50,742 bases of DNA, taken from Ignavibacteriota bacterium (GTDB lineage: Bacteria > Bacteroidota > Ignavibacteria > UBA10030 > UBA6906). The stretch spans positions 114,398 through 165,139 of the forward strand of contig PMNE01000065.1 of assembly GCA_003162635.1 (NCBI GenBank). Direction: 5' to 3'. The notes below the pieces were generated by a model. The model made no database searches and was not told the origin of the DNA. It saw only the letters and a program-made list of their open reading frames with translations. This document shows, piece after piece, positions 44,729 through 50,742 of this stretch. The position numbers and the translations under genes are program-made. Numbering within the stretch: position 1 is the stretch's first letter; every line of letters begins with the position of its first letter.

Positions 44729-45894
44729 CGGCTGCGCACCTCCTGCCGATATGGGGATTGGAGGAATTCGGTCGCCTGCGCCTCACTGCCGTTGTAGTCC
44801 TTCATCTCGAGTACCTTCTTGTACTGCGCGACGGCCAGTTCCCGCTTCCCCTGGATGTCGTACACCATGCCGATCTTCAGGTTCGCCATTGCCATGAACC
44901 CTGAGGCGCCTTCCTTATCAAGTTCCCTGCACATTGCGTCGCACTGATAGAAGTGCGGAAGCGCTTCATTCGGTTTTCCCTCCATCATGTCCGCCATGCC
45001 AAGGTAATATTCCGCTTCGCGCCTGGAGGATGCCGCATATCCCCGCATGCCCTGATCGGCCCGCTCGCGGATCGCGGTGAAGACAGACCGGACAGCCACC
45101 CAATCGTCGACGGAAACAAGACACCGGCCAAGATAGCGGTGGAAGAGCGTGTTCGTGGGAAACCGATCGTGCAGCTTTGCCGCCAGGGCAAGGGCTTTTC
45201 TGTAGTCTTTTTCGTAGTAGTAGTAGATCTGCATCAGAAAATACGTCGCCTCAACAGCGGCATACTTCCCCTGCTCGGAAGCCCGGGTCAATTGCTCGAT
45301 CCCCTTCTGCTTGTCCCCGGCCGGGATGAACAGGATCAACGGTTTGACAAATGGGTATTCCTTCGGGATGACATCCGCATAGTAGTTGTACATCCCCGTT
45401 CCGAGGAGAATATCGCAATTCGAGGGATCAAGCGACGACGCGGATTGGACCAGGGGAAGGGCCTTTCTCCCCGCATTGGCAGCGGCGAGGTAATCATTGC
45501 GGTGGAAGCGGAGCCGCCCCTCAAAACCGATCGCTCCCCCCTTGAAGAAGATCGCTGTCACGTCGTCCGGATTCTTGTCCAGCAAGGCATCGCACACGTC
45601 GATCACGTGGTCGAGTGAATCGAAGAACCGCCGGTCGTATTGTTCATTCTCAAGATCGATCGCGATCCGCCACCAATCAACCATCGCCAGGAAGAAATGT
45701 CCGGCGGGATGATCCGGCGCCATTTGAACAAGGAGACGGAAGTCGTGCTCCGCCTGTTCGAATTCCAGATTGTACACGTGGTCGATCCCTTGCCGCGTGG
45801 TCGCATCGAATTCATCGCGGGGAGGGACCTGCGAATGGCCGCGGGGGGCGCAGAGAACGAGCACGGCTGCCAGGATGCTCCCCATGCGTTTCAC
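44725..45894 (-). CDS. Secreted tetratricopeptide-repeat protein
   Basis: The 389-residue protein has an N-terminal signal peptide (MKRMGSILAAVLVLCAPRGHSQ) and degenerate TPR helical repeats; FLAMVDWWRIAID, MYNYYADVIPKEYPFVKP and MEGKPNEALPHFYQCDAM are among the clearest. It is likely periplasmic. The WWRIAID and PLILFIPAGDKQKGI segments are typical of a TPR family seen in Bacteroidota of unknown role. A second possible start is ATG 45885. It overlaps both the CPBP gene upstream and the ZIP gene downstream by ATGA, so the three are expressed together. Confidence 0.78.
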   Translation of the reverse strand: MKRMGSILAAVLVLCAPRGHSQVPPRDEFDATTRQGIDHVYNLEFEQAEHDFRLLVQMAPDHPAGHFFLAMVDWWRIAIDLENEQYDRRFFDSLDHVIDVCDALLDKNPDDVTAIFFKGGAIGFEGRLRFHRNDYLAAANAGRKALPLVQSASSLDPSNCDILLGTGMYNYYADVIPKEYPFVKPLILFIPAGDKQKGIEQLTRASEQGKYAAVEATYFLMQIYYYYEKDYRKALALAAKLHDRFPTNTLFHRYLGRCLVSVDDWVAVRSVFTAIRERADQGMRGYAASSRREAEYYLGMADMMEGKPNEALPHFYQCDAMCRELDKEGASGFMAMANLKIGMVYDIQGKRELAVAQYKKVLEMKDYNGSEAQATEFLQSPYRQEVRSR

Positions 45895-46802
45895 GACGGC
45901 ACCCCTTTCTTCGCAATCAAGTCTTCAATCGAATCAAGTGTCACAATCCCTTCCGGCGCGCGCAGATACGGTGCCTTGAGGACATACCACCCCCCGAGGA
46001 TCAATGCAAGCGTCGCCAGCACTCCCCCCTCGGGACCGAACTCCCCTCCGACGATCCATGCGGGTCCCGACTGGGTGAGCCTGATCAAAGAATGCAAAGT
46101 CGGATCAAGACCACTCGTCGGGAAACCATAGATCGTCGTTTGTGAAAAATTCCATGCAAAGTGAATGCCGAAGGGAAGCCAGAGACTTCGTGTCTTCATG
46201 TACGCAACGGAGAAAAGAACCCCCGCACAGCCAATATTCACCATGGGGAGTGCCGAGACGTGTGGGTTGAAGATATGAGCGACTGCAAACACACCCGCCA
46301 TCAGGAGCAGAGCGGGGAGGAATGTGACCATCTGGATCAGGGTCTGAAAGAGATATCCGCGAAAGAAGACCTCTTCTCCCATCGCACCGAGGGCAAACCA
46401 GAGCAAAGAGCCCCCCGCGACCCCCATCGATTCTCCCAACGAGTGCTGCGGAAAAGCAGGTGTCGCGTATCCCATCCCGGCTTCGACGAGAAAAATACCC
46501 GTCATCATCAAAAAGCCGAGCAGGCATCCCGCCCCGATATCCTTGAACGTCTTCTCGTGGAGAGCCAAGCCGACCGCGGAGAGCGGTTTTTTGTTCACCC
46601 ATCGGGTCATCACCCATGTGGCCGCTAGTCCCGCACAGAGGAGAACAACCGTCTGGAACATGGCCAGACTGCCGGGGATGAGGAGGAAGGACCCGCTCAG
46701 GCCCAGGGCGACCGCCGCCGATATGACAAGGAACAACGCCATACGCCAACCGCTCCGGAGTTCTCCGTGGCGGTTGCGAATGATCCCCACCCTTGTGCTC
46801 AT
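45891..46802 (-). CDS. CPBP-family intramembrane metalloprotease (CAAX protease-like)
   Basis: The protein of about 303 residues starts at ATG 46802; the upstream extension to 46973 lies in the lipoprotein gene region and looks non-coding. About seven to eight transmembrane helices surround the ABI/CPBP motif: EEVFFRGYLFQTL (the EExxxR glutamates), VAHIFNPHVSA and FGIHFAWNF with conserved His. Family members cleave prenylated or other membrane substrates; some mediate bacteriocin immunity. No bacteriocin peptide is visible here. Co-transcribed with the TPR and ZIP genes. Confidence 0.87.
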   Translation of the reverse strand: MSTRVGIIRNRHGELRSGWRMALFLVISAAVALGLSGSFLLIPGSLAMFQTVVLLCAGLAATWVMTRWVNKKPLSAVGLALHEKTFKDIGAGCLLGFLMMTGIFLVEAGMGYATPAFPQHSLGESMGVAGGSLLWFALGAMGEEVFFRGYLFQTLIQMVTFLPALLLMAGVFAVAHIFNPHVSALPMVNIGCAGVLFSVAYMKTRSLWLPFGIHFAWNFSQTTIYGFPTSGLDPTLHSLIRLTQSGPAWIVGGEFGPEGGVLATLALILGGWYVLKAPYLRAPEGIVTLDSIEDLIAKKGVPS

Positions 46803-46884
46803 GCCTGAGAGCCCCGTGGAGTTCCACTCCCGGTGAACGGCACATGGCAGCTCCCGGCAGAACCCGATGCCCCGGCCGTGCCCG

Positions 46885-47739
46885 TCACGAACATGGGACG
46901 TCCCTTTCCGGAATTCCTGCTGCGGCGGAGGGGACGCCCGCCACGCGCTGAATCGACAGACGGATGACGGCACTGCGGTCCGGATATACCGCCCCGCTTA
47001 CGTTGACGTGGATCCTGATGTAATGAATTTCCGAGGTACTTGTGGAAACGCGTGCATAATAGATCACGTTATCGTTGACAGGGATGAGGTGTTCCGTGAA
47101 TGTTGCATCGCCGGGGAAGGCGGCAAGCGCGGTGTCAAGGGAGGCCGCTGCCGTCGTCACCGTCGAAAACATGGTGACGTTCCAAGGGGAATAAAAGTCA
47201 GCTCCGCTGTGCAGGGCGAGTTGTTGTCCGCCGCTCCCTTCCAGGTAGAAAGCAATGGACGCCTGCGAGGTCTGGTCGAGGATCTGCGCAGAGGGGGGCG
47301 TTGTCTGATTCCCCAGACTAATGCCCGCAACCCGTCCGAGACGTGAAGCGTCTTGCTCAAAAATCACCAGCGACCCGTTGTCAAAACGATAGGCAGGAGC
47401 CCATGCTATCGTCACCGGCGTGCTGGTGAAGGAGTCAGATCTGCGCGACATGACTGAAAACTGCATCAGACCCTGGGGCAGCGGTCCCGCCAGGTATGAG
47501 AAGGTGGCCGCCCCCACCGTATCCTTCACCGAACCCCACGACGCGGTGTAACCGGCAAAATCGGAAGCCGACGCGCTCGCGGAGGCGCTCCAGACCAGCA
47601 TGACGTGCGTGCTGTCCGCCGAATACGCGTACAGTCCCCCCGGTGGCTGCAGAAGCAGATCAGTCCCAGGTCCGGCCAGGTTTTTGCCGCAGCCGAGAGC
47701 GAGCATCCCGCTCAACAGAATAGTGATCAACGATTTCAT
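46885..47739 (-). CDS. Fibronectin-III-like lipoprotein
   Basis: The 284-residue protein has a lipoprotein signal ending in LALGC (Cys about residue 17). A fibronectin type III-like beta sandwich follows (GGLYAYSADSTHVMLVWS, DFAGYTASWGSV, about 30-110). It contains a short Ser-Ala alternation (SASASASAS). The remaining half is a beta-rich module of no known family. It is probably exposed on the cell surface or in the periplasm. It lies 30 bp after the glyS stop. The 82 bp between this gene and the CPBP start show only a weak GGAGT/ACTCC repeat. Confidence 0.6.
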   Translation of the reverse strand: MKSLITILLSGMLALGCGKNLAGPGTDLLLQPPGGLYAYSADSTHVMLVWSASASASASDFAGYTASWGSVKDTVGAATFSYLAGPLPQGLMQFSVMSRRSDSFTSTPVTIAWAPAYRFDNGSLVIFEQDASRLGRVAGISLGNQTTPPSAQILDQTSQASIAFYLEGSGGQQLALHSGADFYSPWNVTMFSTVTTAAASLDTALAAFPGDATFTEHLIPVNDNVIYYARVSTSTSEIHYIRIHVNVSGAVYPDRSAVIRLSIQRVAGVPSAAAGIPERDVPCS

Positions 47740-47769
47740 GCATCCTCCCGGAATTCCCGTTCGTGGAAC

Positions 47770-49107
47770 TTAGGCAGCATTGATTTTCTTCCGAAGATAC
47801 TCCGGAAGTGCATCCGCACCGACCCTTGTCTGCTGCATGGAATCACGTTCCCGTACCGTCACTGTGTTATCCTGAAGGGTCTGGGAATCGACGGTAATGC
47901 AGTACGGCGTGCCGGCTTCGTCCTGGCGGCGGTACCGCCTGCCGACGGCCCCGCTGTCGTCGTAGAAAACGCGAAGATGGGGACGCAACCCCTGGAGGAT
48001 GTTCCTCGCAAGTTCAGGCATCCCGTCGCGGTTCACCAGGGGAAATACCGCCGCCTTGATCGGCGCAAGTTTCGCATGGAGCCCGAGGACGACCCTTGTC
48101 TCCGTTTTCCCGTCGGCCGTGGGAGCTTCCTCCTCGCGGTACGCATTGACGAGGAAAGCCATGAACGAACGGCTTGCACCGGCCGAGGTCTCGATAATGT
48201 ACGGGGTGTACCGTTCCTTTGCCTCCTCATCGAAATACTTCATTGATTTACCGGAAAATTCCTCATGACGGGAGAGGTCGAAATCCGTCCTGTTGTGGAT
48301 CCCTTCGATCTCACCCCAGCCGAAGGGAAACAGGTATTCGATGTCAAACGCGTCTTTTGCGTAATGCGCAAGCTTGTCGGGTTCATGTTGATGGTACTGC
48401 AGCTTGTCCTTGTCGATGCCGAGTCCAATGAACCAGGCGAGGCGTTCGGCCTTCCAATAGCGGAACCATTCCTCGTCGGTCCCCGGTTTGACGAAAAACT
48501 GCATCTCCATCTGTTCAAATTCGCGGGTACGGAAAAGGAAGTTCTTCGTGTTGATCTCATTCCGGAACGCCTTCCCGATCTGCGCGATGCCGAACGGCAG
48601 CTTCTGCCGCGATGCCGCCTGCACATTCAGAAAGTTGACATAAATTCCCTGGGCGGTTTCCGGACGCAGGTACACGACCGAAGCATTATCCTCCGTTGGT
48701 CCGATGAACGTTTTGAACATCAGATTGAACTGCCGTGCCTCCGTAAACTTTCCTTCATGCTGACATTTCGACGCCTTGCGCCCCTTGTAGGCGGGGTTGC
48801 CGCACATGGCGTCCTCGATCTGGTCTGCACGGAATCGCGCCTTGCATTCCTTGCAGTCCACCATCGGATCGGTGAAGTTGGCAACGTGTCCCGATGCCTC
48901 CCAGACGCGCGGGTGCATGAGAATGCTCGCATCGATCCCCTCGATATCCTCCCGGGAGGTCATGGTCTGCCACCATTGCTCCTTAATGTTGCGCAGGAGC
49001 TCGACGCCGAGCGGACCGTAGTCCCAGCATCCATTCAACCCACCGTACACTTCACTCGACTGAAAGACATACCCCCGTCTCTTGGAAAGAGAGACAATTT
49101 TCTCCAT
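47770..49107 (-). CDS. glyS: Glycyl-tRNA synthetase, homodimeric (eukaryote-type)
   Basis: The class II enzyme charges tRNA-Gly. From the annotated ATG it has 445 residues: an N-terminal EKIVSLSKRRGYVFQSSEVYGGLNG, a cysteine-rich insertion (CKECKARF, then MCGNP, KCQHE) that could bind zinc, motif 2 FRNEINTKNFLFRTREFEQMEMQFF, motif 3 region TSAGASRSFMAF, and a C-terminal anticodon-binding domain (PIKAAVFPLVNRDG). This alpha2 form, rather than glyQ/glyS, is usual in Bacteroidota relatives. The only good Shine-Dalgarno upstream is placed for an in-frame ATT at 49164, so the protein may be 19 residues longer. Confidence 0.95.
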   Translation of the reverse strand: MEKIVSLSKRRGYVFQSSEVYGGLNGCWDYGPLGVELLRNIKEQWWQTMTSREDIEGIDASILMHPRVWEASGHVANFTDPMVDCKECKARFRADQIEDAMCGNPAYKGRKASKCQHEGKFTEARQFNLMFKTFIGPTEDNASVVYLRPETAQGIYVNFLNVQAASRQKLPFGIAQIGKAFRNEINTKNFLFRTREFEQMEMQFFVKPGTDEEWFRYWKAERLAWFIGLGIDKDKLQYHQHEPDKLAHYAKDAFDIEYLFPFGWGEIEGIHNRTDFDLSRHEEFSGKSMKYFDEEAKERYTPYIIETSAGASRSFMAFLVNAYREEEAPTADGKTETRVVLGLHAKLAPIKAAVFPLVNRDGMPELARNILQGLRPHLRVFYDDSGAVGRRYRRQDEAGTPYCITVDSQTLQDNTVTVRERDSMQQTRVGADALPEYLRKKINAA

Positions 49108-49161
49108 GGCTGTCGGGCCGCCGGCGGGTTTTTCCGGCTTCGCAGGTTTCTGATCCGAGGA

Positions 49162-49177
49162 AATGGCAAACCTCCTT
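49162..49177 (-). promoter_or_regulatory. AAGGAGG Shine-Dalgarno placed 6 nt before an in-frame ATT, upstream of glyS
   Basis: AAGGAGG on the minus strand (49177-49171) is followed after 6 nt by ATT (49164-49162), in frame with glyS with no stop up to its ATG at 49107. Upstream in the same frame the next stop is TAG two codons before the Shine-Dalgarno, and no ATG/GTG/TTG lies between. The ATG itself has no Shine-Dalgarno. ATT is a known but rare start codon (infC). Confidence 0.45.
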
Positions 49178-49179
49178 GA

Positions 49180-49656
49180 CTATGGATGTGGGTTTCGATC
49201 CCGTCCCTGTTCATCGGGCGATCCGGTCACGAAGATCACGCTCCGCACCGTTCGACCGCCCCGGACGATGTGCATTGTCACGCTCTCCTCCTTCGTCCGT
49301 TCCGTCGCCACCACGTGCGCATCGAACGGCGCGAGAAGGAGGCTCATTTCATGGTTGACTTCGATGCCGGGAAAGCCAGGGGGAACCGTTACGCGCTGCT
49401 CCCAACGCTCGCCGGGCGCACCCCCCACCGTCGCCCGCCAGGTTCGCACGTCGTCCCGGCGGACGGCATAGCGGGCCAGCACCGTATCCACGACCGTCGC
49501 AATGCCCGCTTCGGCATTCCGGCGTTCCTTCTCGGTCTCATGCTTTCCTCCCACCCCGAAGTACTCGACTGTCGTCATCCCCAGGGCGCAGGCGGCGAGG
49601 ACAACGGCGGTGATTGCCCGGAAACGGAGCGAACGATGGCGGCTTTCTCTTGTCAT
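49180..49656 (-). CDS. Hypothetical single-pass membrane protein
   Basis: The protein of 158 residues begins MTRESRHRSLRFRAITAVVLAACAL, with one membrane anchor (about 13-32). The soluble part has a charged helical segment (GGKHETEKERRNAEAGIATVVDTVLARY) and a beta-rich end (EMSLLLAPFDAHVVATERTKEE, VRSVIFVTG). I recognise no family. The ATG at 49656 overlaps the enoyl-CoA hydratase stop by 4 bp (ATGA), which supports it over the track start at 49731. glyS follows; if glyS starts at ATT, the gap is 15 bp. Confidence 0.6.
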   Translation of the reverse strand: MTRESRHRSLRFRAITAVVLAACALGMTTVEYFGVGGKHETEKERRNAEAGIATVVDTVLARYAVRRDDVRTWRATVGGAPGERWEQRVTVPPGFPGIEVNHEMSLLLAPFDAHVVATERTKEESVTMHIVRGGRTVRSVIFVTGSPDEQGRDRNPHP

Positions 49657-50435
49657 GAATGTCGGAAGATCGGCTTTCGTTTTTCCAGAAACGCGCGTGT
49701 TCCTTCCTTGAAATCCGGACTTTCGCAGCACACGCCGAAGAGGGACGCCTCGAGCCGTTCTCCCTCGGACAGGGGAACTTCTTCGGTGATGTTCACCGCC
49801 TTCAAGGCCATGCGCACAGCAATTTGACCGAAGGATCCGATCGCCTTTGCCATCATCCGGGCCCGATCGAGCAGTTCGGCGGGAGGAACAATCTTGTTCA
49901 CGAGGCCGATGCGGAACGCCTCCTGGGCATCGATCGGGAGGCCCGTCAGGATCAATTCCATCGCCCTCCCCCGCCCCACGAGCCGGGCGAGACGTTGGGT
50001 TCCTCCGTAGCCCGGAATGACGCCGAGGTTCACCTCAGGTTGACCGAAGCGCGCATTTTCCGAAGCGATACGCAGATGGCACGCCATCGCAAGTTCGCAG
50101 CCACCGCCAAGCGCGTAGCCGTTGACGGCCGCGATGACCGGTTTCCCCAGGTTCTCGATATCGTCAAAGACTCCCTGGCCGGAGGAAGACATCGCGCGCC
50201 CCGTTTCGCCATTGAGCACGGCGAGCTCAGCGATATCCGCGCCGGCAACGAACGCCTTTTCTCCGGCCCCCGTCACGATGACGACATCGACCTCCGGGTC
50301 ATTCTTGAGCGCCGCGAAGCACCTTTTCAGGTCCGCCCTGATCTCCGCGTTGAGCGCATTGAGTTTGTCCGGGCGGTTGATCGTTACGGTTGCAATACGC
50401 TCATCAATGTTGCACAGCAGCGTGCGGTAGTCCAT
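49653..50435 (-). CDS. Enoyl-CoA hydratase/isomerase family protein (crotonase fold)
   Basis: The 260-residue crotonase-fold protein has INRPDKLNALN near the N-terminus, the oxyanion-hole segments AFVAGADIAEL and ALGGGCELAMACHLRIAS, and the catalytic-glutamate regions FGQPEVNLGVIPGYGGTQRL (Glu at both positions of the hydratase pair). It probably hydrates short-chain enoyl-CoA. The start at ATG 50435 has GGAGAG upstream; the track start at 50615 lies in the rmlA-like gene. It is followed by the hypothetical membrane protein with a stop-start overlap. Confidence 0.9.
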   Translation of the reverse strand: MDYRTLLCNIDERIATVTINRPDKLNALNAEIRADLKRCFAALKNDPEVDVVIVTGAGEKAFVAGADIAELAVLNGETGRAMSSSGQGVFDDIENLGKPVIAAVNGYALGGGCELAMACHLRIASENARFGQPEVNLGVIPGYGGTQRLARLVGRGRAMELILTGLPIDAQEAFRIGLVNKIVPPAELLDRARMMAKAIGSFGQIAVRMALKAVNITEEVPLSEGERLEASLFGVCCESPDFKEGTRAFLEKRKPIFRHS

Positions 50436-50479
50436 ACCCTCTCCTGCGGTCAAAGAACGTTCGTGCGCCATACAGGGTC

Positions 50480-50742
50480 CTACACGACTTCCACCCTGCT
50501 CTGGTCGCCGATCATGAATCGATGGACGCGCGGTTTCCCGGTCGCCTGAACAACTTCCACATCGTTTCCCAGGATGCTTCCTTCCAAGCGTATGCCGACA
50601 TTCAGGATCTTGCAATCCCTGAGGACGATACTGTACTCGATCTCGCTTCCCCGGACAACGGAGTTGTTGCCGATCGAGGTGAACGGTCCGATATAGGAAT
50701 CCTCAATGACGCAATGTTCGCCGATGATCGCCGGACCGCGGA
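50480..50742 (-). CDS. C-terminal hexapeptide (LbH) end of a long-form glucose-1-phosphate thymidylyltransferase, partial
   Basis: The reading frame enters from the right edge (no start visible) and ends at TAG 50480-50482; it is missing from the ORF track. The 87 codons spell left-handed beta-helix turns: IIGEHCVIEDSYIGPFTSIG, then VVRGSEIEYSIVLRDC and a final GDQSRVEVV. The GDxSxVE ending and the NxSxI spacing match the C-terminal domain of the long RmlA (dTDP-glucose pyrophosphorylase) variants, an enzyme for dTDP-sugar synthesis. It precedes the enoyl-CoA hydratase gene by 44 bp. Confidence 0.7.
   Translation of the reverse strand, partial: RGPAIIGEHCVIEDSYIGPFTSIGNNSVVRGSEIEYSIVLRDCKILNVGIRLEGSILGNDVEVVQATGKPRVHRFMIGDQSRVEVV

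Noticed and set aside
47566-47590. Ser-Ala alternating repeat in the fibronectin-like lipoprotein as a functional repeat array
   Set aside because: Only about four or five dipeptide units; more likely a short linker or replication slippage.

Overview
The window is a gene-dense (no gene-free stretch over about 170 bp), high-GC bacterial chromosome segment made almost entirely of housekeeping and envelope genes. It most likely comes from the Fibrobacterota-Chlorobiota-Bacteroidota assemblage, near Ignavibacteria/Kapabacteria-like lineages. Reasons: a GWxTD-domain protein, a PorV/PorQ-family outer-membrane protein, tandem SPOR lipoproteins, a Big_5-type Ig-like lipoprotein, a GlmU-like hexapeptide protein of the Bacteroidota type, a eukaryote-type homodimeric glycyl-tRNA synthetase and a two-subunit 2-oxoacid:ferredoxin oxidoreductase. 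Divergent intergenic regions repeatedly show TTG-N19/20-TAnnTT, which fits the Bacteroidota sigma factor. Unlike typical Bacteroidota, many genes also carry clear Shine-Dalgarno sequences. No IS, prophage, CRISPR, tRNA or rRNA was seen.

Layout. 1-3.2 kb: the end of a lipoprotein-like gene meets the minus-strand purM-histidine kinase operon. 3.2-13.3 kb, plus strand: FAH-family hydrolase, orphan ParA-like ATPase, M23 peptidase, valS, glycolate-oxidase-type FAD subunit, deoC and two SPOR lipoproteins. 13.3-17.2 kb, minus strand: Ig-like lipoprotein, mltG, tsaD. 17.3-23.3 kb, plus strand: rpmB, pgsA-pgpA-cinA-thpR, recA, recX and a PolB-like exonuclease. 23.3-24.8 kb, minus strand: alpha/beta hydrolase-bioY. 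24.9-28.6 kb, plus strand: prs, rplY, pth, rpsF-rpsR-rplI. 28.6-37.3 kb, plus strand: korAB, nrnA-pepA, then GWxTD-pdxA-ftsE joined by ATGA overlaps. 37.3-42.8 kb, minus strand: rpmE, GlmU-like, rsmB, kbl, mrp, nfuA-like. 43.0-44.0 kb, plus strand: PorV/PorQ. 44.0-50.7 kb, minus strand: a compact run from the rmlA-like 3' end through enoyl-CoA hydratase, a hypothetical protein, glyS, a lipoprotein, a CPBP protease and a TPR protein to a ZIP transporter.

Functionally the segment combines translation, phosphatidylglycerol synthesis, recombination, Fe-S carrier proteins, ferredoxin-linked central carbon metabolism and cell-envelope maintenance.

I did not find a clear new defence or mobile system. 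The most checkable observations are: the recurrent promoter geometry; a probable S6:S18 autoregulatory leader in front of rpsF; a glyS whose only well-placed Shine-Dalgarno points to an ATT codon; an ftsE without ftsX inside a GWxTD-pdxA operon; a ParA-like ATPase with an altered motif; and a ZIP-TPR-CPBP operon built on stop-start overlaps.
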